A stretch of 64,000 nt of DNA from Beroe forskalii (Eukaryota; Ctenophora; Nuda; Beroida; Beroidae), in the NCBI GenBank assembly GCA_011033025.1, contig WFMF01000367.1:62001-126000 (forward strand). Reading direction: 5' to 3'. The notes beneath the pieces are model-generated. The model was not told the DNA's origin, made no database searches, and saw nothing but the letters and a program-made list of their open reading frames with translations. This document shows, one piece after another, positions 47,227-57,809 of this stretch; the first letter of the stretch is position 1; every line of letters starts with the position of its first letter. Position numbers and translations under genes: made by a program.

Positions 47227-48120
47227 TCACTGCCTCAGAAACTCCCTAAAACTCTGCACTGTGAGACTGTAGATATAAAAGTTAGCCATAATGTTGATGC
47301 TGATGATGGAATGTGTTGCTCTACGGATGTGAACATAGAGCATTGGATCCTGAATGAATGGCCTAAATATGTAGAATAGCCCTAATGGCAGTACACACAG
47401 ACAGTACACAACAGCTGTTGTAATTACTGTCAACAAGCCTTGCCATTTTATCTTGTCACCTGCTCGATTTGTTATTCTCACAGCCTCCACTATGAGCCAT
47501 GTGGTGGTTACCACAACAATCATGTTTGGTACCACTGATGCAATGATGCCTGAAACTGATCTCCAGATTTTCCAAGCTTCTGCTGAAAAGCCATAGATGC
47601 AGGAGTATTGTGAGTGATCAAATTTTGTATCATCTTTATCAATAACAAAGAAGATAGTGGGAATAGCTAGAGAACAAATCCAGATGATTCCACAGCCAAT
47701 ATGACCTTTAGATTTAGTCCAGAGATGAGCATGCATTGGGTACTGGATTATGAAGAGCTTGATGCTTGTTAAAGCAGCTGTAAGGTAGAAGCTAACTGTG
47801 TAAGAGTAGTATGGTAAATAACTCTTAAAATTACACAGGAAGGTCCCTAGATTGTTCTGTTTTGAGATCAGGGTAACAAGGAAGAGAGCAGTGTTGAATG
47901 AGTTGAGCAGATCACACACTGCCATGTGCTGCATAATGGTGACAATGAATTTGTGAAGCTTGAAGGCATCATATTTGGTTGAAGCCACTATGATGATAGT
48001 ATCCCCCAGGAAGGAGGAAAGGATGGTAAAGATTGTGTAGGAGATCCAGCAGTAGTGGGCTGCCTGGTTGTGGTCCATGCTGTACTCGGTGTAGTTGGTA
48101 GAGGAGTTGTTCATAATCAT
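47227..48120 (-). CDS. Class A-like GPCR, single exon, divergent motifs
   Basis: A 297-residue uninterrupted frame with seven hydrophobic segments and N-terminal glycosylation sequons (NSS, NYT). The TM1 GN is GD (FLGDTIIIV). TM2 keeps aspartate (MAVCDLLNSF). TM3 ends LTSIKLFIIQYPM, so DRY is IKL. The cysteine pair is probably FLCNFK and YSCIYG. TM6 has YCLCVLPLG. TM7 has MANFYIYSL in place of NPxxY. The C-tail after TM7 is only about 10 residues. Taken with the lost motifs, signalling through the usual G protein and arrestin contacts is uncertain. Intronless with no in-frame breaks, so probably functional. Confidence 0.85.
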   Translation of the reverse strand: MIMNNSSTNYTEYSMDHNQAAHYCWISYTIFTILSSFLGDTIIIVASTKYDAFKLHKFIVTIMQHMAVCDLLNSFNTALFLVTLISKQNNLGTFLCNFKSYLPYYSYTVSFYLTAALTSIKLFIIQYPMHAHLWTKSKGHIGCGIIWICSLAIPTIFFVIDKDDTKFDHSQYSCIYGFSAEAWKIWRSVSGIIASVVPNMIVVVTTTWLIVEAVRITNRAGDKIKWQGLLTVITTAVVYCLCVLPLGLFYIFRPFIQDPMLYVHIRRATHSIISINIMANFYIYSLTVQSFREFLRQ

Positions 48121-48473
48121 TAGGTCTTTAATCTTTTAACTGTTAATGAGGATTTCAGAGGTATTAGGTGTACTGCTAATAGAGCAATAAATTCTGAAAT
48201 TTGAGGAACAGGTGCTACAAATAGTAAGGCAAAAGAAAAATATTTATGGTATTCTGATTGATTCTGATCTCAGGAAATCAGCCTTGTCAGCTCTCAATCA
48301 CCAATTTCAAGAGCTGACTGATACTCCCTCCATGAACAGCCTTGTAATTTGAGAAATGTTTGGTCATGCCAATAATTTCCTTGAGCAGTACTGACCAGAA
48401 ACATAAATGCAAGGTAAAAGATAGGAAGGCATAAGAAGAATATTTCTGGTGTTCTGAATGATTGAAATATATA

Positions 48474-48660
48474 CCTTAGGAGGTGTATTTATAAAGGTTG
48501 TAATTTGGGGATTTTTCGGAAAAATCCCCATTATTTCACATACCATGACAGTTCAAAATGATGTCATTATCATATGATTACTATGATAGATCCCCAAATT
48601 GCAACCTACCAAATTTGTTAACACCAAAATTTTACTCCACATAAATACACCTCCTAAGGT
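48474..48660. mobile_element. MITE with CTTAGGAGGTGTATTTAT termini
   Basis: The left end CCTTAGGAGGTGTATTTATA and right end ATAAATACACCTCCTAAGG are inverted. The second arm GGTTGTAATTTGGGGAT faces ATCCCCAAATTGCAACC. The centre (48540-48590) matches sequence at 17525-17600. Confidence 0.8.
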
Positions 48661-50083
48661 CCCATCTGGGCTATAAAGATAATGGCATCAGTGAGTCAGA
48701 TGAAAGAACCCTTGCTGAACACCTACAGGAAATTCACCATCTGCATTCAGTTGACTCCTTCAATAGCAACTGCACGTTCTCAGTTCTAGAGGTGAGCCCT
48801 AGAAACTTGGACATTGCTGAACAGAAGTGGGTCAACAAGCTGCTCACTATTCAGCCATTTGGTCTGAATAAGGAATTAGACCAGGTGGGGTTCTTGAGTC
48901 ATTTAGAACTTTGGCTAATCGATCACTGGATCTTAGGATCCAGTGCCTAAGACCTTTTTTTATTAATTATTCATAGTCTTTTGCTTATATCAAGGGTTTA
49001 TTAATTCCATTTTAGATCTGTTTTCTTTGAATTTCTTTTCTATATATTTGAATGTTTAGATTTCACCACATTTTAGGGCTTGAATTTTTGATAACATATA
49101 TACTTACTCTTTCAATTGACTAGATTATTAAACTGTTTCACCTCATATCATTGGTTCAACTTGGTATTTTGATATTCATTTTGATTTTGTTTCACCTTTT
49201 AACTCATATCATTGGTTTTCACATCATAATCTCAGAATGTTGTGTTACACTATGTGGAGATCCTGAAGAAGAAATATTCAATTTCGATACTGTCAGCTGA
49301 TTAGTGGTATTCATAGTGTGTGGGTTTGATATCATTTTTGAGATTTGTGTTTCACTGCATCAATGATCAATCACTTCAAACTGTCAATTGGATGTATGGT
49401 AAATTGAATGAATTATATTATCAAAATTTTGAAAAATGCTCAATATTTATCGTGGCAGTTAGATTTGTGTATCAGCCTGATCTGCCTCTGAAAATTTCCT
49501 GACAGATCAATAACAACAGCAATTGTATGACCAATAAATAAAGCATAGTATTAAAATCTATAACCTACAGTTAAACAATGTGAAGTATCATTAAGGCTGA
49601 TGCCAGTGTACATGAAATCCATGATAACCATTTGAGGATGAGATAAAGTTGACACCGGTGTGAGGTATAGCTGACACCATAATTGTGAGGTATTGTTGAC
49701 ACCAGTGTGATTTTAAGGCATCACTAGTTTGAGGTATAGTTGACACCAGTGTGAGGTATGATAGTTGACACCAGTGTGAGGTATCATTGACATCAATTTA
49801 ATGTATAGTTTATTTACAGTTGACACCAGTTATAGTATGGGATAATTGATTCTATACTATTTCCATTCACTATTCCCTTATTCAATTCATTTGCTAACAA
49901 ATAATTGCATTATTAAATTATATCTAGAGCTCTACATCATAGATAATTTTATTGATTTGATGGATCATGATGATAATTAGAAATACTGTAATTTTTTACT
50001 CCACTCAATATTCTGTGTAGGTGAAAGTAGCCAATTTTATATTCATCTGTCAAACAAGCCATATGGTATAAGTCTCTGGATGG
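48661..50083. other. Intergenic with a TTGACACCAGTGTGAGGTAT repeat
   Basis: Around 49640-49830 the motif TTGACACCAGTGTGAGGTAT recurs about six to seven times with variable spacing. No exon is recognised. A promoter for the Rab-like gene is expected at the right end but no clear element was seen. Confidence 0.45.
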
Positions 50084-50689
50084 ATGGTAACTGAAAGACC
50101 AGATGTAAAATGTGTTATTGTTGGTCATAAGAATACAGGAAAGACATGTCTATTCACTCGTATCTGTAAAGGTACTTTTGACCCTAACACTGAAACAACT
50201 GTTGGATTTTGTGGGGTTAAGATGATACCTGTAGCTATTGATGGACAAGCAGATCCCATAAAAATATCTCTTTGGGATACAATGGGAGAGGATCGATATG
50301 TGACACCAACAAGACAGTTCACAAGAAATGCAAATGCAGCTCTGATCTGCTGTTCTCTAAACAATGCTGATTTTGATCTAGAAAAAGCTAAATTTTGGAC
50401 TCAAATATTTTTAAAAGATGTGCAATATTGTAAATTATATCTTGTTGGTACCAAATGTGACTTAGAAAAACAGCATGGAAATGATACGAAGCTTCAAGAT
50501 TATGCTGATAATTATGGTGCTTTCTACATTGAAACATCATCTAAAGAAAATATTAATATTTCTGAACTAATGAAGAAAGTTGCTTCTGACTGGGTTTTAG
50601 GTGGGAGAAAGGGTTCCAATCAGCTCTCAATTAAAGACTTTGAAATTGAGGACACAACTGAGAACAAACAATGTTGTCATCTCTCTTGA
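50084..50689 (+). CDS. Rab24-like small GTPase, intronless
   Basis: 201 residues with a Ras-fold layout: P-loop GHKNTGKT, switch I with TTVGFCGVK, G3 WDTMGEDRY, G4 GTKCDL and G5 ETSSKEN, ending in a cysteine-bearing tail (NKQCCHLS) suited to prenylation. The block LQDYADN..A.YIETSSKENI and AKFW match Rab24, an atypical Rab linked to autophagy and endosomes. The catalytic Gln of WDTAGQE is Glu here (MGE), so hydrolysis is probably slow, as for Rab24 in general. The neighbouring gene at 52432 is a six-exon relative. The lack of introns here suggests an old retrocopy, though the proteins are quite diverged. Confidence 0.88.
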   Translation: MVTERPDVKCVIVGHKNTGKTCLFTRICKGTFDPNTETTVGFCGVKMIPVAIDGQADPIKISLWDTMGEDRYVTPTRQFTRNANAALICCSLNNADFDLEKAKFWTQIFLKDVQYCKLYLVGTKCDLEKQHGNDTKLQDYADNYGAFYIETSSKENINISELMKKVASDWVLGGRKGSNQLSIKDFEIEDTTENKQCCHLS

Positions 50690-52431
50690 TATTTTATTTC
50701 ATTCTATCATGTTAAAATGATAAGTAAATGATATGAGGTGTTAATTTGGTGCAGGAATTTTGAGTTTTAGTTTTTGTGTGAAGCTTTCAGTCATGGAAGT
50801 GGTTCACGGGGTGCCGTCTCAAACTGAATATGACCAATAGAGGTTCAGAGCCAGTACCCCGTGATCACTCTGTGTCCGTTCCCATGACTACTGATTCTGT
50901 GATTCTTTCCTGCGCTAAATTCTTATCTCAATGGAAGTTTGGCAGTGTTTCATAAGGAGGATTTATGTTTCGTTGACTCTCCAGTCTCCATGTGTACTGT
51001 GAACCATGTTTTGTGATAGTTGATACTCGAAAGCTTGAACTATGATCCTCAGCTCCTGGTTTCACTGACTATTTCGTGAATTGGCATTTTCGAGCACAAC
51101 GCAGTGGTCCATCGCTTGTTTACAGCTGGTGTGCACAAAATGGATATCAAGAAATGGAAAATGCAATCCATGATAATGATTGTTACTTTGAATTATTTTT
51201 GTTAATTTCAGATAAATCAATGATTTTTATTTTGACAGATTTCAACTGCCTTGTTAGGCAATAGAGCTTTATTATTACATCATTTTGATCCAAATTATTA
51301 TACTGATTTTATTGATCATTAATAATCGTCGATTATTTTGTAATCTTTATATGAATATTGTTGGTTTAAATTTAAAATGAGTAATTTCCTTGAATCAATT
51401 AACAAGCTGACGATCCATTTCATCATAGGTACTGATTGAAAAGCTTATCAATTCTTTGTAGGTTATTATAGATATTCACTCAATTCATATGATATTGGAA
51501 AGGAAATCATTAAAATCCTCAAATCTAAGATCTTATGCAATTTAATAATACTAGTCGGTTCCCGTCCTACGATTTGTGAATGATGTGCCGCATGAGCTAA
51601 CGGCCACATGTCCCTTGACAGTGATTCGAAATTTTAATTCCCGTGAAAAAGCTTCCCACGCCCCAACGGTAACCCAATATTGCTGACAATATTCTCAAAA
51701 CCTTTACTCATCATAGACCTCCATAGCGAAAGAATTTCGAAAAAATTCGAAACTTTATTGCGTGGCCCCCGCCCCCTCAGGGATTCATCATAAGCAACTT
51801 GATGGCGAAGGAATTTTGAAAAATTCGAAAGTTTAATTTTGCGAAAAAAGTGACAATAATTCGGACAAAATTCTCAAAATTTTTTATTCATCATAAGGAA
51901 GGAATTTTGAAAAAATTCTAAAGTTTAATTTTTGCGAAAAGGCGTGGCTCCCCACCCTCAGGGTGGCCGAAAAATTATCTCGGTATTTTTCTAATTTATT
52001 ATTAAGTTTTTGCAACACGACGGAAAAATAATTTTGTTGCCTACTTGAAATCAGTAACGCCACATATAAATAAATATATATATATATATTAACAACACGC
52101 ATTATATATAGTAAGATTTTACATGCCATGTATACTTGACAGAGTAACATGCTGAGTCCTTGGGCTATAGGTACAGATCACTCATATCAAATCTTTTTTA
52201 TTTATTTTTTAATTTTTAATTTTTTTCACTCAGACTGTGGCAGCACTTTGTTAGAGCACCCTCACACCCTGTCACATTCATCATCATGTACATGTACTTA
52301 AACAGTGACATTTTCCCTTGTCTATTGCCTCAGCCTTCTTCCCACAAATCTGAAATGAAATAAAGGGAAAAAGATAAATAATAAATAATCAAATCTTTGG
52401 CTGCATTGATATTTCATTGAGGATGCTTTAG
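50690..52431. other. Between the Rab-like genes, repeats only
   Basis: A hairpin element at about 50791-50890 has arms AGTCATGGAAGTGG..CACGGGGT and ACCCCGTG..CCCATGACT. Degenerate direct repeats at about 51720-51970 carry GAAGGAATTTTGAAAAAATTC and GGCGTGGC.CCC motifs. A (TA)n run lies near 52072-52089. No exon is recognised. Confidence 0.5.
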
Positions 52432-53891
52432 ATGAAAGTTGATGCCAAAGTTGTCCTTTTAGGATCAGCTAATGTTGGAAAAACATGCCTTGTCCATAGG
52501 ATATTAAAGGGTATCTATGATTGTCTTGTTCAATTTTTTAATGAGTAGATTACACACTTACACAGTAGTTTCTCATAGTGTGGAAACTACTGTGTGAAAA
52601 TGACTTTGAACCCCATTCTCGCCAAAATGATGATTTTCATTTTCAATTTTTTGCAGTTGTACTGGCAAGTTTCGGTTTCAGTTCTGATTACTGGCCACTT
52701 TTTGAACAAAATATGATGCAAATGGGATTGTAACAAAAATTATATTGCAGGTAAATATCGAGGAGAATATGAGAATACTATTGGTGTGGCATTTTGTGCA
52801 AAAAGATTTAATGTCAAAGGAGCATCAGTAACCTTAGTGGGTGAATTGATAACTACTATTTTCAATAATCAATATTATACGTTAAACTGGAAGTGCTATA
52901 AGCCTTTCAAGAACAATAGTTATATTGGTAGTTCCTCATCAAGCATTGATTATCTAAAGAAACATTTTTTTAAATTTCATTTTTGTAGTATTTAATGAAA
53001 TCTTGTTCTAGGGTATTTGGGATACTGCTGGTACTGAAAAGTTTGAGTCACTTTCAGAGCAATACACTAGAAACTCTGTCGCTGCTGTTATATGCTATGA
53101 TGTATCTGACAGAATATCATATGAAAAGGCCAAGCAATGGGTAAAGTTTTATCTGATAGTAGATAGTTTTATGCAATAGGTTTTGATATTATTTGATCTC
53201 GAAGAATAATCTGAGTGATGGAAAAAGTAACAAATCCATATTTCTTTGACAAAGTTTTTAAAATTGTTCATTAATTTCAGATTGCAAAAATGAAAAGTGC
53301 GCAGCCTAGTTGTTCCATTTATCTAACAGGTAACGTACGGAATAGTACATATAATAAAATTTGGTTCAACCTCTTCCATTGGACGAGGCTTTAATTTATG
53401 TTACATTAATTAAATGTAGGTACAGTCATGAAATATCATATTTATTATGGCATACCTATACACAAATTCATGATGTGGAACTAATGTTGATCAATGGTCA
53501 GGAACCAAATGTGATTTACCAAATCATGCAGTGGCCAGCTCAGAAGCTACAAAATATGCTTATACAGAGGATTGCTATCACATCTGGTGAGCAAATTTTT
53601 ATGTACTTACATAAATTCTTTACAATCCATAATATTGATATTATACCTTTATACCTTCTTGAATGTAGCATGTCTATTTATGTCCATGCATTAAAGTAAC
53701 ACTACTTAACTGTCAGGACAAGCAGCAAAGACAATGTTAATGTTACAGAGTTGTTTTACCAAGTAGCCAGTGATTACATCACATCAGAAACTACTGAAAG
53801 TCGAACAGCATCCAATGGATTCTCTGTTACAGCACCAGTTTCAGAATCTGCTGCGCAAAGAGAGGAAACTGCTACCAAATGCTCGTGCTAG
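52432..53891 (+). CDS. RAB24: Rab24-like small GTPase, six exons
   Basis: Exons 52432-52510, 52751-52836, 53012-53140, 53281-53329, 53502-53586 and 53717-53891 join with GT-AG introns and consistent phases into 200 residues, close to the known Rab24 length. Motifs: P-loop GSANVGKT, switch I ENTIGVAFCAK, G3 WDTAGTEKF, G4 GTKCDL, G5 WTSSKDN, and a C-terminus KCSC for prenylation. ENTIGVAF.AK is close to the NTIGAAF.AK of Rab24. Gln61 is replaced by Thr, comparable with the Ser of vertebrate Rab24. Expected on endomembranes in autophagy-related traffic by homology. It is the intron-bearing, probably ancestral, partner of the gene at 50084. Confidence 0.88.
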
Positions 53892-55492
53892 CACAGTTAC
53901 GACAAATTAAGATGCGTACTTTTTATTTTTGGAATATTTTTTTAATAATAAGGAATCACATACAAATAAACAAATAATGGATTACATAAAAATTTTTCAG
54001 TATTCTTACCCCCAATCATCAGGTTTACAGTAGTCGTATTTTTTGCAATAAGGTTTAGTGTAATCATTTGAAAATTCCCCTCTCTCCCCTTAGCTAATTA
54101 CCTGATGTGTGAATCATCCCTAAGTTTGAAAGATATGGTATCAGCAGGAGTACTAAAAATTTAACACGTGTCAGAATTGTATTTGATATGGACAAACATG
54201 CCTGAAAAACATATTTCGAATTTTTAAGTTGTACATTTTTGCTCAGAAGGTACTAGGTATAGGTTTTATCTTTTATTGCTTATATAGAAACGTATAGATT
54301 AGCTTGGATACTAATTCAAGCCCTAGACTTATACCTATGTAGAATTTCTAGCAGTTAAGATTTCAATGAAATCTTAACTGCTAGATATTCTACAAGGGAT
54401 AAGTCTATCATAAATCGTAGCTGCTACCTTTCACCTCTATATTGCCAATTTTAGAATAATCTACTGTTATTAATTAAGTTTTAGCAGAAATGTAAATAAC
54501 ATTTTTTTTTTTGTTTTTCAGCACACTTATTTAATAATGATATTTTTATTGGTTAGAATTTCCAGTTTGGTGAGGAACAATTTTCAGATTGATCAGTTAT
54601 CAACTTATCAATGATGATGCTGCTAATCATCATACTCCAGAGGCAAGTCGAATATGAATCGATTATAGAATTTGTGCAAATTTGAGTCATGGTTCAACAC
54701 GACATACTGTAATATGATCTTTGTTCGTCAGGTTGTTAAATGATAGGTGTCACAAAACTATCGTTTCAAAGAGACTTCTCTTTCTCTTCATCTTATTTTG
54801 TTATCAATATCATTTCTTATTCATAGGTTTATAATTTGTAGTTGCAATTTCTAAAGTTAATGAAGAATGCTATCATGGAAATGATTCTGTTAAAACTGCA
54901 TGCCAATTGCCAGATTTGATTTTTATTGGGATGCTATTAGTATCCATTGGATGTGTCATGGGGCACTTTATCCAATTAATATTTACTTTAATTACAAGTT
55001 GATTTTTATGAGATTTGAGAATTTGAATAATTACTGTCTTTCAAATGGAAAGTTATTAGAAACGTCAATTAATATTTTAATTATGAAATTTGATTTGTCT
55101 TGAGTTTCAGAAAATTGATTATTTTCAGGAAATTTATTAAAACACCAACGACCTTTTTCATTTACGATAGTCCTTACTTCAAAATACTTACAGTTATAAT
55201 TAGAATCACCACTCCGATATTTCATCATTTGCAACATGAGCTGCCCAAAGTTATGTGATTTAATAATTTCACTGGTGATATGATACGAATCAAGTGACCA
55301 GCGATTTGTTATATATTGTGAAATCTTTATTTCTGTCAGTCATGCAAATTATGGAAAAATTGAGAGTAAACGTATCATAAATCTTATTGTTATTGGTATT
55401 CCCAATGAAACGTGAAAATACAAATATATCTCTATTAGATGGAAAGCAGTACAAGTTAGTGATGATAAACTGAAAACTGATCGTCAGTGACC
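53892..55492. other. Intergenic with one hairpin
   Basis: At about 54324-54412, ACTTATACC..TAGAATTTCTAGCAG with TTAAGATTTC faces GAAATCTTAACTGCTAGATA and ATAAGT, giving a long stem. The rest is AT-rich with no recognised exon. Confidence 0.5.
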
Positions 55493-56778
55493 ATGGAGCT
55501 TCTTGAGTGGTCCAGCTTTGCAACGAGGATTGGTGACGTGTTCCACTCATACTATGAGGTATGGCATTCTAATATTACCAATATTAATTTCCAATATTAA
55601 TAACCAATATTAATTTAATATATTTAATACCAATATACGTCACAAAATGTTCCTGATAATATTATGTTCCAACTGTTAATTTAACTCTCAGCTTTTACAC
55701 CTGCGGGGATTTCAGACCCCCAGTTACTGAGTTAGAAAAACGAATTTCTCACATAACAACATAACACACAATCGCTCATTATTTCAGATCCCGTTCTACC
55801 ACCTGCTGGTGGAAATAGCTCTGATCCTCTTCATCATTAAGATCCTGATGAGTAAGAGCACAGCTTCCCCTGGTGACGAGTCTCCGCTCACTGAACCGGA
55901 GATTGAGAAGTTGATTGCGGAGTGGAACCCTGAGCCTCTTGTTCCTAAAGATGCCCTGGAGAAGGAGCCGGTTGTTCCGGTAGTGGAGAGGTGGGTCTGG
56001 GTAGATAAATAAAACAGGGGGAAGTAGACAGGTAGTGGAGAGGTGGGTTCGTGTGGATTTATAGGGGGAAGTAGACAGGAAGTGGAGAGGTGGGTTCGTG
56101 TGGATTTATAGGGGGAAGTAGACAGGAAGTGGAGAGTTTGAGTAGATTTGCACGGGAACGAAGCAGATGATTTGATGACTGGTTCAAGGAAATTGTGGAA
56201 GAATATTTTGCCTCAAGTATGCCTGGACCCCATCCATGTCCCAACTATGCCCAGCCTTTCGCCCCAACAATGCATCGGATCGACATAGAGCCAAATTTGA
56301 GAATGCTCCTTGATACCAGATTAATCCTTCACTTTTGTGGCCCATTATGGTATTATATTTACCAAACACCTTGATAATATTGTTGAGAAACGATGGTTAT
56401 TCAGTGACCAGCAGTGTACAACAATACAACCGTACACTACTCGGTCTTTCCTATAGAAGTTTTACGATAATAACTGTTGCGATCGTTCGGTTGTGTAACA
56501 ATTATTGCTCGCTCGAATAGATGTGTTATGTGTAGGTTTAATTGATTAATTACTATCAGTACAATACATGTATTGTATTTCAATAATTGAACGATGGTGT
56601 TCAATGAATCAACGATGTTGCTTCAGAAATACGTTTCAAAAATATGTATCAACTTTTCTGTAATGTACTGGTTTTAAATTTCAGTAAAGTTGGGAAATAC
56701 GTTACGATAAACGGGAGTGAGTGTTTAAACCTCGCAACCATGAATTTCCTTGGGATGATCGGGAAACAGGAAATAGAG
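55493..56778 (+). CDS. SPTLC1: Serine palmitoyltransferase subunit 1, first three exons
   Basis: SPTLC1 is the non-catalytic large subunit of serine palmitoyltransferase in the endoplasmic reticulum membrane, where sphingolipid synthesis begins. Exons 55493-55558, 55788-55990 and 56685-56778 join cleanly (phases 0 and 2). They encode YYEIPFYHLLVEIALILFII, a single membrane anchor, then LTEPEIEKLIAEWNPEPLVP and GSECLNLATMNFLG. These match the human order AYHLILEG, the EEWQPEPLVP block and NGKECINFASFNFLG. The third exon ends QEIE at a GTTTGTG donor in phase 0. The remaining three quarters (PLP-fold domain) was not found in the next 7 kb, where a minus-strand Rho-like gene lies. Either the intron is long and hosts that gene, or this is a truncated copy. 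Exon 2's donor is duplicated in the intron. Confidence 0.87.
55980..56136 (+). repeat. 47-52 bp tandem repeat spanning the SPTLC1 exon 2 donor
   Basis: Units of GGGGGAAGTAGACAGGAAGT then GGAGAGGTGGGTTCGTGTGG and ATTTATA are repeated. Each of the first three carries the exon end and donor GGAGAG|GTGGGT (donors at 55991, 56043 and 56090). A fourth, near 56131, has lost the GT. Confidence 0.85.
56137..56684 (+). other. SPTLC1 intron 2, remainder
   Basis: AT-rich intron sequence ending in TTTAAATTTCAG. Open frames here have no motif. Confidence 0.5.
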
Positions 56779-57809
56779 GTTTGTGTAACTTTCAGATTAA
56801 GTATCATTGTATAAAATTATTATAATAAAAAATACTTCATGCATTATTACAATCAATGTGATTCATAATCAAAATATATTTAGAAAGTTGAGCTAAATTA
56901 TGTACCTCAGAAACTCAAAAATGGAAGAATTATTATTCATTATCCTACTTGATTTGATTTTTCATAGGTCATAGCAGTCACTCGTATCGTGTTAAATTAC
57001 TTTAATGTAGATGTGGCAAGTTCCGAAAACGTATTCTGAAATTTCCACATCATGGCCATTTGTACGTACCTGATACTGACTTGACAGTATATTCACGTAT
57101 GAACATGGCGCTGCGCGATCGGAAATTTCAGAAAGATTCTCATTTCTCGAATTCACGACACGCCTTTTATTAAGTTTTTATTCAATAAAAGAAAAAACAT
57201 CGTAACCTTCAATTCCTCAAAATTATTAACTATATAAAATTGATGAGAATATGATCCAAACACGATGTTATTATGAAATATCCACTAAAAACTACAATTT
57301 GTTTTATTCGTCACTGACTGTACCTCATAATGCGAGAAGTGAATAGTTCACACTGAACTGATACCATTCTGGTGAGTTGGTGATCGTTGCACCTTCTTAT
57401 GTATATGAAAAGTTCATCCAATCACATGAAAAGTTCCCCGGTAAGATGGCAAATCCTCCAATCAAATTATGAACCGTGATGATTTATATTAATTTCTGCG
57501 CACAGTTTCTCCAACTTTAGTATAATTTGGGGAACTCATAATACACCAGAACTCATAAAACATCCAGAGTGTAAAAGGAAATACGTTGCTTTCACCACTG
57601 ACCAAAACCGGAAAATACATCCTCAACAGACCACCCACTAAAACTTAACAAATCCATGGAGCTAAAAAGACCAGAATTAGTTAAGAGATCAGTAAAGAAT
57701 GAGTCATCTGCTGATCCGGAGCCGTCAAGTGGACCTCTCTGTCTCAATGGGGGTGCGATCAGGAAGTTACCAACAGGAAGTTGAGTTTAAGTGTGAGGGC
57801 TAGAAGGAA

